Of a DNA stretch of 64,000 bases, positions 9,957-19,664 are shown in pieces. Under the pieces are notes generated by a model. The model had not been told where the DNA came from, searched no databases, and was given only the letters and a program-made list of their open reading frames with translations. Origin of the DNA: Alkalimonas delamerensis (GTDB taxonomy: Bacteria > Pseudomonadota > Gammaproteobacteria > Enterobacterales > Alteromonadaceae); the NCBI RefSeq assembly GCF_030717955.1, contig NZ_JAUZVY010000002.1, positions 310,001 through 374,000 on the forward strand, given 5' to 3'. A program made the position numbers and the translations under genes. Position 1 is the first letter of the stretch, and each line of letters opens with the position of its first letter.

Positions 9957-10130
9957 GGGGAGTTGCATAAGTTGTCACCAGGCCTTGCCAACACTGGTTG
10001 CACCAGTCTAAAACACTGAAATAAAGCTCGAAAATGGCTACAATAGTGACTACACTTCGCAGCTAACGCGCGCAATGGTGCGACGTTGAATCATGCCCTT
10101 AGCGTCATGACGTCAAGAAAGGATATGAAA

Positions 10131-13100
10131 ATGGCACTGATAGATGGTCAACCCTCTGTACTACTACAAAACGTAAAAAAACTGATTCAGCAAAAAGTAA
10201 AAGAGCAGCCGGCTTTGGTCGAAAAATTCGCTGCCATCCTCTATGGCAGCATCGCCTCTGAAGATCTGATTGGCCGCAACGACAGCGACCTCTACGGTGC
10301 TGCTCTTAGTCTGTGGAAAACTTTCAACAACCAGCAAAAAGATGGCGCTGTGATCCGGGTGTTTAACCCTGAGATTAGCCGGCATGGCTGGGAGTCCAAG
10401 CACACCATCGTCGAGATCGTGGTGCACGACATGCCATTTTTGGTCGACTCGGTGCGGATGGCACTGAGCCGGCAAAATATCTCGGCACACTTTTTTGTCC
10501 ACCTGCCATTGCAAGCCAAGCGCTCAGAGCAAGGCAGCATCGAAGATTTCGACAAATTAGGCGCTAAAAGCAAAGCCGATACCCGCCAGACCGTGTTTCA
10601 TATCGAAATTGACCGTCAGACCGACAAAGCTGCCATCGACGCTTTAACCGATGAGCTGCACTCAGTGATGGAAGACGTCAGCCTGTCGGTGCAAGACTGG
10701 CAGCAGGTGCGCGAAAAGCTGAAAAGCGTGATTGCTGCTTTACCCAGCGACAAGTCGCAGCATCAACAGCGCAAAGACCACATCGACTTCCTGAACTGGC
10801 TGGTGAAAGACAACTTCACCTTCCTGGGTTACCGCGAGTACAAGATCAAGCCGGTTAAAGGCGATTACCGCATTGAAGGGGTTGCCAATACCGCATTGGG
10901 CTTGATGCGCCGTGCCGATGCCAAAGATCTGATGTTGTCCGAGCTGCCAGAAAATGCCCGCCACCAGGCACTGGATGACTCCTTGTTGATTTTGACCAAG
11001 ACCAACCACAAATCCCGGGTCCATCGGCCAGCGTACATCGATTACGTCGGTGTTAAGCAGTTCAACGACAAAGGTGAGGTTGTTGGCGAGCATCGCTTTA
11101 TTGGTCTGTATTCAGCCACCCTGTACAACAACAGTGCCGCCGATATCCCTTTGCTGAAGTCCAAGTTGGCCGAGGTGATGGCCATGTCGGAATTCACACC
11201 GGGTACTCACGCTTACAAAGCCTTGCTGAATATTCTGGAAACCTACCCCCGGGATGAGCTGATCCAGGCCAGCCCAGACGATTTACTGGATGTGGCCACC
11301 GGGGTGTTGCAAATGCAAGAGCGCGACATGACCCGGGTCTTTATGCGCAAAGACACCTTTGGTCGCTTCGTTTCGGCCATGGTCTATGTCCCGCGAGAGC
11401 GTTACAACACCCAATTACGTCGGGAAACCCAACAGATCTTCCAGCAGTTTCTGAAAACCGATGAGCCGGTTGAGTTTACCACCTTCTTCTCCGAGTCGGT
11501 GTTGGCCCGTACCCACTACATCATCCGTATCCACGATAGTCATGTTGAGCTGAATGTGAAAGAAATCGAACGCAATCTGATCGAAGCGGCCCGTACCTGG
11601 GAAGACAAACTGGAGTCTGCACTGGTCGGTGTCTATGGCGAAGCCAAAGGCCGTGAGTTAGCCCGCAAATACGTCAATGCCTTCCCGCGTGGCTACAAAG
11701 AAGAAATGCTGCCAAACGATGCCCTGGTCGATATCGGCAAGCTCGAATCGCTGAACGACGAGCATACGCTGGAAATGCTGTTTTATCAGCCGCAGGAAGA
11801 AAAGGCCAACAGCAAAGCGGTGCGGTTGAACCTGTTCCATAAAGACAAACCCATCCATTTATCCGATGTGCTGCCGATGCTGGAAAACTTTGGCCTGCGG
11901 GTCATTGGTGAAACCCCTTACCCGGTGAAATCTCCCGATGGCGCTGTCAGCTGGATCCTGAACTTCACTATGGAGCTGAACTGCGAACTGCTGAATGAAT
12001 TCGAGCAGGCTCAGCAGGACTTCCAAAGCTCCTTTGCCAAAGTCTGGGCCGGTCAGCTGGAAGACGATGGCTTTAACCGCCTGATCCTGGCGGCTGGTTT
12101 GTCCGGGCGCGAAGCCGCTTTGCTGCGTGCCATTGCCAAGTACAAACGCCAAATTGGCGGTACTTTCAGCCAGAACTACATTGAAACCACCTTCAGCCGT
12201 TACCCACAACTGGCCCGCTTGATTGTGGAACTGTTCAACGGCAAGTTCTCACCGTCCAGCAAGGTCTCTGCCAAAGCCATCGAGAAGCTGGAGCAGCAAA
12301 TTACCGAAGAGCTGGAGCACGTTGCCAATCTGGACGACGACCGCATTATCCGGCGCTTTGTCGATATTGTGCATGCCATTTTGCGCACCAACTACTTCCA
12401 GCCCGATGCAGCCGGTTTGGAGAAGCCGTACATTTCGATGAAGATCAAGCCAGAGCTGATCCCGGAAATTCCATTGCCAGTGCCAGCCTTCGAGATTTTT
12501 GTCTATTCACCACGGGTCGAAGGGGTGCACTTGCGCTTCGGTAAAGTTGCTCGTGGCGGTTTGCGCTGGTCGGATCGTCGGGAAGACTTCCGCACCGAAG
12601 TGTTAGGCCTGGTCAAAGCGCAGCAGGTAAAAAATACCGTCATCGTCCCTGTGGGCGCCAAAGGTGGTTTTGTCTGTAAGCAGCTGCCGGAAACCGGTGG
12701 CCGTGAAGCCTTTATCAACGAAGGCAAAGCCTGTTACCGCACCTTTATCCGCGGTTTGCTGGATGTTACCGACAACATCGTCAAAGGCGAGATTGTGCCA
12801 CCTAGCGATGTGGTGCGACTGGACGAGGACGATCCTTATTTGGTGGTGGCGGCCGATAAAGGCACCGCGACCTTCTCGGATATCTCCAACAGCATTTCCG
12901 AAGAGTATGGCTTCTGGATGGGCGATGCCTTTGCCTCAGGCGGCTCCAATGGCTACGATCACAAAGGCATGGGCATTACCGCCCGTGGTGCCTGGGAATC
13001 GGTCAAGCGTCATTTCCGCGAAATCGGCATCGATTGCCAAAGCACCGATTTCACCTGTGTCGCCATCGGTGACATGGCTGGGGACGTGTTCGGCAACGGC

Positions 13101-14966
13101 ATGCTGCTGTCGAAGCACATTCGCTTGCAGGCTGCCTTCAACCACATGCACATCTTCATTGATCCAAACCCGGATGCGGCTAGCTCCTACAAGGAGCGGG
13201 AGCGGATGTTCAAGTTGACCTCATCCACCTGGGAGGACTACGACAAATCCCTGATCTCGGAAGGGGGTGGCATCTTCCTGCGCAGTGCCAAGTCGATCAA
13301 ACTGACACCGCAAATGAAGAAAATGCTCGGCACCAGCAAAGCGACCATGACACCGACCGAGTTGATCCGGGCTTGTCTGGCGATGCCGGTCGATCTGATT
13401 TGGAACGGTGGTATCGGCACCTACATGAAAGCCAGCGATGAAAGCCACGCCGAAGTCGGTGATCGCGGTACCGAAGCACTGCGCTTAAATGGCAAAGAGT
13501 TCAAAGCCAAAATCTTTGGTGAAGGCGGTAACCTGGGGGCAACTCAGCGTGGCCGGATTGAATTCGCTGCTCAGGGCGGTCGCATCAACACCGACTTTAT
13601 CGACAACGTCGGCGGGGTGGATTGCTCGGATAACGAAGTTAACATCAAGATTTTGCTGAACGCCCTGGTTGCCTCTGGCGATCTGACCTTGAAACAGCGC
13701 AATGCTTTGTTGGTGGATATGACCGATGATGTCGCGCGGCTGGTGATTGAAGACTGTTATCAGCAAACCGAGAGCATTTCCATTTCAGGCCTGCTGGGTG
13801 CGGATCAGCTGAAAGAATACACCCGCTTTATCCATACGCTGGAAAAAGACGGCAAATTAAACCGTGAGCTGGAGTTCCTGCCATCCGATGATGAATTGTC
13901 GGATCGCATGGCGCGAGGCCAGGGCCTGACCCGTCCTGAGCTGGCGATCCTGACTGCTTACGGCAAGATGGTGTTAAAAGAGCAGCTGGTACTGCCAGAG
14001 ATTTATGAGAACCCGTACTTTAAACAAGAGCTCTTTGCTGCTTTCCCGGAAGTGCTGCAGAAAAAGTACAGCGCCGAGATGGAGCAGCACCCACTGAAAG
14101 GTGAAATCATTGCCACCAAGCTGGCCAACCAGCTGGTCAATGAAATGGGCCCGAACTTCGCCCAGCGAATGCGCGAAGAGACCGGCAGCAGTGTGGCAGA
14201 GCTGTTGTTGTGCTATGCTATGGCGCGCGATTTGCTGGATGTGCCCAGCCATTGGGATGCGCTACGGGCCTTGGATAACAAGATCCCGTCCAGCCTGCAA
14301 ACCAAGTTGCTGCACCAACTGCGCCGCACCTTACGCCGGGCGACCCGCTGGTTCCTGCGGCATCGCAATAAGGCACTGGATATTCAGCAAACACTGGACT
14401 TCTTCAAGCCGGCCTTTAAAGAGTTATCGGCCAACCTGCCGCGCTTTATGGCAGAAAAAGAGATGGCCGAACTGGATAAGCAATTCAAGGCGTACCAGGA
14501 CAAAGGGGTTCCGGAAGCGACTGCACGTTATCTGGCTTACCTCAGCACTGTCTTCTCAGTGATGGACATTGCGCAGGTTGCCGATGCCGAGCAAACCTCA
14601 CTGGCGCTGACCGCAGAGATTTATTTCAAACTGGGCGACAGTCTGGATCTGCACTGGTTCCTGGAGCAAATTACCCATCAGCCGGTTGCCAACCATTGGC
14701 AGGCACTGGCCCGGGCCAGCTACCGCGAAGAGCTGGACTGGCAGCAACGCTCTCTGGCGGCTGTAGTGGTACGCAGCTGTGGCGGCGCATGCGATGCCGA
14801 AGCTGTAATTGCCAGTTGGCTCGAGGAGCACGACGCCTTGCTGGAGCGCTGGCGAATGATGCTGGCAGAGTTCAAAACCACCAAGACTCATGAGTTTGCT
14901 AAGTTCTCGGTGGCCTTGCGTGAACTGATGCTGCTTAGCCATCATTGTGAGCCTGTTAAATCCTGA
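10131..14966 (+). CDS. gdhB: NAD-dependent glutamate dehydrogenase, large (1600-residue) class
   Basis: Catabolic enzyme that converts glutamate to 2-oxoglutarate and ammonia with NAD; it belongs to the large class typified by Pseudomonas GdhB. The product is about 1,611 residues, normal for the class. The central catalytic region includes KVARGGLRWSDRREDF and the VPVGAKGGFV segment, and the long N-terminal regulatory part and helical C-terminal part are intact. I chose ATG 10131 because AAGAAAGGA lies 7 nt upstream; the in-frame TTG 10086, ATG 10107 and ATG 10125 lack that spacing. It stands alone between two terminators. Members of this class are often allosterically controlled by amino acids, which the sequence cannot show. 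Confidence 0.96.
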   Translation: MALIDGQPSVLLQNVKKLIQQKVKEQPALVEKFAAILYGSIASEDLIGRNDSDLYGAALSLWKTFNNQQKDGAVIRVFNPEISRHGWESKHTIVEIVVHDMPFLVDSVRMALSRQNISAHFFVHLPLQAKRSEQGSIEDFDKLGAKSKADTRQTVFHIEIDRQTDKAAIDALTDELHSVMEDVSLSVQDWQQVREKLKSVIAALPSDKSQHQQRKDHIDFLNWLVKDNFTFLGYREYKIKPVKGDYRIEGVANTALGLMRRADAKDLMLSELPENARHQALDDSLLILTKTNHKSRVHRPAYIDYVGVKQFNDKGEVVGEHRFIGLYSATLYNNSAADIPLLKSKLAEVMAMSEFTPGTHAYKALLNILETYPRDELIQASPDDLLDVATGVLQMQERDMTRVFMRKDTFGRFVSAMVYVPRERYNTQLRRETQQIFQQFLKTDEPVEFTTFFSESVLARTHYIIRIHDSHVELNVKEIERNLIEAARTWEDKLESALVGVYGEAKGRELARKYVNAFPRGYKEEMLPNDALVDIGKLESLNDEHTLEMLFYQPQEEKANSKAVRLNLFHKDKPIHLSDVLPMLENFGLRVIGETPYPVKSPDGAVSWILNFTMELNCELLNEFEQAQQDFQSSFAKVWAGQLEDDGFNRLILAAGLSGREAALLRAIAKYKRQIGGTFSQNYIETTFSRYPQLARLIVELFNGKFSPSSKVSAKAIEKLEQQITEELEHVANLDDDRIIRRFVDIVHAILRTNYFQPDAAGLEKPYISMKIKPELIPEIPLPVPAFEIFVYSPRVEGVHLRFGKVARGGLRWSDRREDFRTEVLGLVKAQQVKNTVIVPVGAKGGFVCKQLPETGGREAFINEGKACYRTFIRGLLDVTDNIVKGEIVPPSDVVRLDEDDPYLVVAADKGTATFSDISNSISEEYGFWMGDAFASGGSNGYDHKGMGITARGAWESVKRHFREIGIDCQSTDFTCVAIGDMAGDVFGNGMLLSKHIRLQAAFNHMHIFIDPNPDAASSYKERERMFKLTSSTWEDYDKSLISEGGGIFLRSAKSIKLTPQMKKMLGTSKATMTPTELIRACLAMPVDLIWNGGIGTYMKASDESHAEVGDRGTEALRLNGKEFKAKIFGEGGNLGATQRGRIEFAAQGGRINTDFIDNVGGVDCSDNEVNIKILLNALVASGDLTLKQRNALLVDMTDDVARLVIEDCYQQTESISISGLLGADQLKEYTRFIHTLEKDGKLNRELEFLPSDDELSDRMARGQGLTRPELAILTAYGKMVLKEQLVLPEIYENPYFKQELFAAFPEVLQKKYSAEMEQHPLKGEIIATKLANQLVNEMGPNFAQRMREETGSSVAELLLCYAMARDLLDVPSHWDALRALDNKIPSSLQTKLLHQLRRTLRRATRWFLRHRNKALDIQQTLDFFKPAFKELSANLPRFMAEKEMAELDKQFKAYQDKGVPEATARYLAYLSTVFSVMDIAQVADAEQTSLALTAEIYFKLGDSLDLHWFLEQITHQPVANHWQALARASYREELDWQQRSLAAVVVRSCGGACDAEAVIASWLEEHDALLERWRMMLAEFKTTKTHEFAKFSVALRELMLLSHHCEPVKS

Positions 14967-15001
14967 TTCTTCAGGGTAAACTAGCCCGCAGTTTAACCTC
15001 C

Positions 15002-15032
15002 GAAACCCCGGTTAATCACCGGGGTTTCTTTT
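15002..15032 (+). terminator. Terminator after gdhB
   Basis: A 10-bp perfect stem (GAAACCCCGG at 15002-15011 with CCGGGGTTTC at 15019-15028), 7-nt loop, then TTTT. It separates gdhB from pyrD. Confidence 0.85.
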
Positions 15033-15053
15033 GCACAGCCCGGAGTCTTTGCG

Positions 15054-16064
15054 ATGTTTTATCCCTTTGCCAGAAGTCTGATGTTTGCCTGTGATGCCGA
15101 ACGCGCCCATAACTTAGCGTTAGGGACTTTGAAGCGCTGCGCTCATTCCCCGCTGGCGATGGCGTGGCGGCAGGATGTGCCGGCGAGGCCTGTGACGGTG
15201 GCCGGGATCCAATTTGATAACCCGGTTGGCCTGGCTGCGGGCCTGGATAAAAATGCCGACTGCATCGATGCCTTTGGTCAAATGGGATTTGGCTTTATCG
15301 AAGTAGGCACCGTGACGCCGCGTCCTCAGGCCGGCAACGACAAGCCGAGAATTTTCCGCTTGCCCAAAGCTGAGGCCATCATTAATCGGATGGGTTTTAA
15401 CAACAAAGGGGTGGATTACCTGGTACACAACGTGAAACAGGCCAGTTATCAGGGCGTCCTGGGCATCAACATTGGCAAAAACAAAGACACGCCAAATGAG
15501 CAGGGCAAAGACGATTACGTGCACTGCATGCGCAAGGTCTATCCGCACGCCAGCTATATTACGGTCAATATTTCGTCGCCCAATACGCCAGGCTTGCGTG
15601 AATTGCAATACGGCGATGCGCTGGATGAGCTGCTGCAAACGGTACGCAACGAGCAACTCGATTTGCAGGCACAGTACGATAAGTACGTACCAGTCTTTGT
15701 CAAAATTGCTCCGGACATGGACCAAGCCGAGGTGCAGCAAGTGGCTTTGGCGCTGCTGCGCAACAAAATGGATGGTGCCATTGCCACCAACACCACTTTA
15801 GCGCGCACCGGGGTTGAAGGCATGAAGCATGCCGAAGAAGCCGGCGGTTTAAGCGGCTTGCCGGTGCAACAAAAAAGCACCGAGGTGTTGCAGCAATTGC
15901 GTCAAGCCGTGGGTAAGGACTTTCCGCTGATTGGGGTAGGGGGCATTGTCGATGCTGCTTCGGCCCAGGCCAAACTGGCAGCCGGCGCCAACTTGCTGCA
16001 ATGTTACACCGGTTTTATCTACCGCGGGCCGGCGCTGGTCAAGACGATCGTCGACAGCCTCTGA
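15054..16064 (+). CDS. pyrD: Dihydroorotate dehydrogenase (quinone), class II
   Basis: Membrane-associated flavoenzyme of pyrimidine synthesis that oxidises dihydroorotate to orotate and passes electrons to quinone. The 336 residues match the E. coli enzyme in length. The class II features are visible: an N-terminal amphipathic extension (FYPFARSLMFACDAERAHN), the FMN/substrate region VNISSPNTPGLR with the catalytic serine, and the C-terminal phosphate-binding GVGGI. CGGAG precedes the ATG. The neighbour zapC follows, as in enterobacteria and Shewanella, but a terminator lies between them here. Confidence 0.97.
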   Translation: MFYPFARSLMFACDAERAHNLALGTLKRCAHSPLAMAWRQDVPARPVTVAGIQFDNPVGLAAGLDKNADCIDAFGQMGFGFIEVGTVTPRPQAGNDKPRIFRLPKAEAIINRMGFNNKGVDYLVHNVKQASYQGVLGINIGKNKDTPNEQGKDDYVHCMRKVYPHASYITVNISSPNTPGLRELQYGDALDELLQTVRNEQLDLQAQYDKYVPVFVKIAPDMDQAEVQQVALALLRNKMDGAIATNTTLARTGVEGMKHAEEAGGLSGLPVQQKSTEVLQQLRQAVGKDFPLIGVGGIVDAASAQAKLAAGANLLQCYTGFIYRGPALVKTIVDSL

Positions 16065-16083
16065 CGGATCCTGCACCCCTTAT

Positions 16084-16108
16084 AAGGATCCTGGCAGGAT
16101 CCTTTTTT
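16084..16108 (+). terminator. Terminator after pyrD
   Basis: An 8-bp stem (AAGGATCC with GGATCCTT, loop of 5 nt at 16092-16096) running into six T residues. It is a standard rho-independent terminator. Confidence 0.85.
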
Positions 16109-16194
16109 ATTAGAAGAAATTCGAATTTCACTTTGATCATAAGTTGTTATACTTGCAGAAATGATCAATATTTCTAATAGCTTAGGATTGCCTT

Positions 16195-16713
16195 ATGCTG
16201 TCACCGTCGGAACACTGGTGCTGGACTTACTGCCCACAGCGGCAACAGTTGGTGCTGGACATGAACGCCGAGCTGGCGTTTCCGGTGCCATTTGGCCCTG
16301 AGCAACTGCATCTTCCGGCCAGCGAGCAAGCCTTCACCATGCAGGATGCCGAGCGTTACTGGCAGCTGCTGGAGGTGTTGGAGCAAGGTGGGCTTGATGC
16401 CGAGCAGCGACTTTACTTCACTCTGACGGCACTGGCTGCCATTAACTTTATGCGCGCTCAGGGGCATAAAAGCTGGTACTTTGCCGACATCGCCAATCAC
16501 CGGCCGCTGCATTCCTTGCAATTGGTCGAGCTGGTTGGGCAGCAGGGCGTCTTAGCGCTGGTGCTCACCACCGATGGCCAGTGCGCCCAAACCTTGTTGC
16601 TGCAACCCGCCGTCACTTTAACTTGCAAAGCTTTAGCTACCGGTACTGTGCTGCGTTTGCTGACATCCCGCCTTCGTCCTTATCAGGCTGCGGTGATGCG
16701 GCGCTCTGCCTGA
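16195..16713 (+). CDS. zapC: Cell division protein ZapC
   Basis: Cytoplasmic FtsZ-associated protein that promotes bundling of FtsZ filaments at the division ring. The 172 residues align with E. coli ZapC along the whole length by eye: the N-terminal W-W-Y pattern (HWCWTYCPQRQQLVLDM), the ALAAINFMRAQGHKSWYF block, the QPAVTL segment and the RLRPYQ end. Its position directly after pyrD is the same as in E. coli, which supports the call. AGGA lies 7 nt before the ATG. Sequence similarity is modest, as is usual for this small family. Confidence 0.85.
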   Translation: MLSPSEHWCWTYCPQRQQLVLDMNAELAFPVPFGPEQLHLPASEQAFTMQDAERYWQLLEVLEQGGLDAEQRLYFTLTALAAINFMRAQGHKSWYFADIANHRPLHSLQLVELVGQQGVLALVLTTDGQCAQTLLLQPAVTLTCKALATGTVLRLLTSRLRPYQAAVMRRSA

Positions 16714-16746
16714 CTAAGGTCAACACGTCCTGGCACCCAGTTTGGC

Positions 16747-16776
16747 TTGTTGCGCGACCTGCCTTGCTGCTATAGT
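16747..16776 (+). promoter_or_regulatory. Likely promoter of cls
   Basis: TTGTTG (16747-16752) and TATAGT (16771-16776) with 18-nt spacing, about 40 nt before the cls start. It is a plausible sigma-70 promoter with a good -10 and a weak -35; it has not been tested. Confidence 0.4.
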
Positions 16777-16817
16777 ACGGCCTCAGCGCGAAACAGCCGG
16801 ATGCATGATGCCCAGTT

Positions 16818-18323
16818 ATGATTAAGAAGTTTTCTGCCCTGATCCGCCAGGTGGCGGGGAAGCCTTTGCCTGCGATCCCCGGGGTGCCAGTGCTGAGCAA
16901 GCGCCGCCGTCTGATGGTGGCCATTATGCTGTTGTTTCATGTGTTGGGGGCGCTGTCGTCGCTCGATGCACTGATGTCATCGCGCACCTCGCAGGGCAGT
17001 ATCGCCTGGATCATTTCGTTAAACACCTTTCCTTATGTCTCGGTACCGGCCTATTGGATCTTTGGCCGCTCTAAATTCCAGGGCTATGTCATTTCGCGCC
17101 GTGAAACCGACTCGGATCTGTGGTTAAAGCATCAATTGAAAATGTCGACCGTCGACCGTTTTCAACTGCAAAACAGTCGGGTTCGCGGTAGCCTGCAAGC
17201 ACTTGAATCACTGGCGAAAATGCCGGTGTTAACTGGCAATGAAGTCGAATACCTGATCGACGGTCAGGAAAAGTTCGACAGTATTTTTGCCGGCATTCGC
17301 GCCGCCGAACACTATGTTCTGGCGCAGTACTACATTATTCGCAACGATGAGATTGGCCAGCGTTTTCAACAAGCGCTTATCGAAAAAGCCGAGCAGGGTG
17401 TGCAGGTCTTTCTGCTGTACGATGAAATTGGCAGCTACCGGCTCGGTCGTCGTTATCTTCGTCAATTGGAGCAAGCCGGTGTCCAGGTTCGGCCTTTTCA
17501 CTCCACCAAAGGGCCGGGCAACCGATTTCAGTTGAATTTTCGCAATCACCGCAAATTGGTGATCACCGATGGCAAGCATGCCTGGCTCGGTGGGGCCAAC
17601 ATTGGTGACGAGTACCTGGGGTTAAGCCGGCGCTACGGCCATTGGCGGGATACTCACCTTAAAATTACCGGCCCTGCAGTGATGAGTGTGCAGCTGTCTT
17701 TTGTCGAAGACTGGTATTGGTCCAGCGATACCATTCCAGATCTCAATTGGGACGCCACACTGTCCGACCGGGCCGATTTACCCATTCTGATACTGCCTTC
17801 CGGCCCGGCCGATCGGCATGAAACCGCCAGTTTGATGATGCAGCACCTGATCCACAGCGCCGTCGATCGATTCTGGATATCCAGCCCTTATTTTGTGCCG
17901 GATGAAGGGGTGCTATCAGCACTCAAGTTAGCGGCGTTGCGTGGGGTGGATGTGCGCATTCTTATCCCGGAGCGCACCGACAACTACCTGGTGTATCTGG
18001 CGGCTTATGCCTTTGTCGCGCCCTTAATTGAGCTTGGTATTGAGATCCACCGCTATGAAAAAGGGGTGCTTCACTCCAAGAGTTTTTTGATTGACGACAA
18101 CCTCAGCAGTGTGGGTACCGTCAATCTGGACAACCGATCTTTCCGGTTGAACTTTGAAATCACCGCGCTGATTGCCGGCGATGAACCGAACCAGCGCTTA
18201 GAGAAGATTTTCCAGACCGACTTTGATCGCTCCCGCATCATGACGGTGGAGGAAATTGAGAACAAATCCCTGTTCTTCCGTGCTTTGTCCCGTGCCGCCT
18301 ATTTGATGGCTCCGGTGCTTTAA
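16818..18323 (+). CDS. cls: Cardiolipin synthase (phospholipase D family)
   Basis: Inner-membrane enzyme that makes cardiolipin from phosphatidylglycerol. The 501-residue protein has two N-terminal membrane helices (RLMVAIMLLFHVLGALSS and a second near residues 50-75) and the two catalytic HKD motifs: NHRKLVITDGKHAWLGG near residue 250 and HSKSFLIDDNLSSVG near 420. This layout is the ClsA type. It ends tail to tail with the deaminase gene on the other strand, overlapping it by 4 nt. Confidence 0.95.
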   Translation: MIKKFSALIRQVAGKPLPAIPGVPVLSKRRRLMVAIMLLFHVLGALSSLDALMSSRTSQGSIAWIISLNTFPYVSVPAYWIFGRSKFQGYVISRRETDSDLWLKHQLKMSTVDRFQLQNSRVRGSLQALESLAKMPVLTGNEVEYLIDGQEKFDSIFAGIRAAEHYVLAQYYIIRNDEIGQRFQQALIEKAEQGVQVFLLYDEIGSYRLGRRYLRQLEQAGVQVRPFHSTKGPGNRFQLNFRNHRKLVITDGKHAWLGGANIGDEYLGLSRRYGHWRDTHLKITGPAVMSVQLSFVEDWYWSSDTIPDLNWDATLSDRADLPILILPSGPADRHETASLMMQHLIHSAVDRFWISSPYFVPDEGVLSALKLAALRGVDVRILIPERTDNYLVYLAAYAFVAPLIELGIEIHRYEKGVLHSKSFLIDDNLSSVGTVNLDNRSFRLNFEITALIAGDEPNQRLEKIFQTDFDRSRIMTVEEIENKSLFFRALSRAAYLMAPVL

Positions 18324-19516
18324 AAGCGGGTTTCCATGGCCAGCAGTGGGCGATAGGCATCGTCCACCAGCCAGATGCTGCGCCACTTGTCAAATGTCAG
18401 GCAGGGATGCGAGCCACCCAGCAGCACCACATCGCCTACCTGCAACTGCAGATCCGCTGGGTAGGGCCAAAAACAGTGCTGGTCCATGATGCGCTCGGTC
18501 TGTCCGTTGGCAGGATCAAAGGGCAGCCGCTTGCCATCCCGATACAACGCCAACACCTGTGGCATACCGGCATCGTGCGCAATATCACGCTTGCCAAGGC
18601 CAAGGACAGCCAGACCTGGCTCGGGCAAGGACTGCACAAAAGCTGCGACCTCAAGCGCCGGTTGCAAGTCGCCACCCAGTTGCTGCGCCAGGGCGCTGCG
18701 AGCCATCACTTGCTGCTGTGCTTTGGCATAGAGCTGGTGATCATGGCTGATGTAACAACCGGGACGTAATACCACCTCCATGCCGTGCTGTGTTGGCAAG
18801 CTCTTCAGCACCTCAGCCACAATGTCGTACCAGACCGAGCCTGCCCCGGTCAGCAAGGCTGTTCGGGGGGCAATAAAATGTTGCTGCAGTTGCAGGCAGA
18901 GTGCTGCCGCCTCAGCAACCCACTGCCGCACGCCGGCTTCATCCTTGGCGATGCCTTCGTAAAACTCCAGCCCAGCCAGCAAGAGCCCTGCTGATTGTTG
19001 AATTTCACTGGCCAAGCTAAGACAGGCATCGCCATGGCGAAGCCCGCAGCGCCCGGCCAAAGTCCCCAGCTCAATCAAGCAAGGCAGCTGGCAGTCTTGC
19101 TGACTAAAGAATGCTGACAATTGCTGCACATTGGTTGCATCGTCGATGCAGCAATAAACCGTCACCCCTTGTTTGAGCAAATTGGCAATGATTGCCATAT
19201 TGCCCTGGCCCACCAATTGATTGGCGAGGATAATCTTGCTGGCTCCGGCCTGGGCTGCGATGGTCGCCTGGTACGGAGTGGCAACCGTCAAGCCCCAGGC
19301 CCCTGCGACCAACTGGCGTTTAAATATTTCCGGGGTCATGCTGGTTTTGCCATGCGGTGCCAGCTTCACACCCGCGCGTTCGGCAAAGGTTTGCATCCAA
19401 TGAATGTTATTGTGCAGCGCACTTTGACGAATGATGGCGGCCGGCAAAGGCAACTGACCATCGAGCAGACACGCCTCTGACGGTTGGTGATAGCAGGGAT
19501 CGGCTTTGTGTTGCAT
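18320..19516 (-). CDS. PLP-dependent D-threonine aldolase / D-serine deaminase-like enzyme
   Basis: A 398-residue alanine-racemase-fold enzyme of the D-threonine aldolase / DSD1 group. The PLP lysine lies in KLAPHGKTSMTPEIF (residues about 52-66), and the C-terminal metal motif is visible as GGSHPCLTFDKW with His and Cys ligands, as in eukaryotic D-serine dehydratase and D-threonine aldolase. Such enzymes act on D-hydroxy amino acids and release ammonia or glycine plus aldehyde. AAGGAG lies 5 nt before the ATG. It is divergent from an RpiR regulator, and the RidA gene two genes away would clear reactive enamine products of a deaminase. These neighbours favour deaminase over aldolase, but the substrate is not settled by sequence. 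Confidence 0.88.
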   Translation of the reverse strand: MQHKADPCYHQPSEACLLDGQLPLPAAIIRQSALHNNIHWMQTFAERAGVKLAPHGKTSMTPEIFKRQLVAGAWGLTVATPYQATIAAQAGASKIILANQLVGQGNMAIIANLLKQGVTVYCCIDDATNVQQLSAFFSQQDCQLPCLIELGTLAGRCGLRHGDACLSLASEIQQSAGLLLAGLEFYEGIAKDEAGVRQWVAEAAALCLQLQQHFIAPRTALLTGAGSVWYDIVAEVLKSLPTQHGMEVVLRPGCYISHDHQLYAKAQQQVMARSALAQQLGGDLQPALEVAAFVQSLPEPGLAVLGLGKRDIAHDAGMPQVLALYRDGKRLPFDPANGQTERIMDQHCFWPYPADLQLQVGDVVLLGGSHPCLTFDKWRSIWLVDDAYRPLLAMETRF

Positions 19517-19570
19517 GCAGGCTCCTTGAACGCAATTGGCGATGCAGTTGATAATTTATCCAACCGAAAG

Positions 19571-19604
19571 GTTTACTTTTTGAACTCAATGGTACAAAGT
19601 ATCG
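19571..19604 (+). promoter_or_regulatory. Operator copy A, upstream of the RpiR gene
   Basis: The 15-bp imperfect palindrome TGGTACAAAGTATCG (19590-19604) preceded by GTTTACTT starting 19 nt upstream. The same two-part sequence occurs before the TonB receptor gene and, on the other strand, before the hexosaminidase gene. The most likely binder is the RpiR protein encoded just downstream, whose family binds palindromes of about this size (HexR is the best known case). The GTTTACTT part may serve as a -35 element. It lies in the divergent region and could control both flanking genes. Confidence 0.65.
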
Positions 19605-19664
19605 TTGATAATTACCACTTATAGTCTGAGTTTAGGCTTGTTTATTTCGCGGGTTGTCGCAAAT

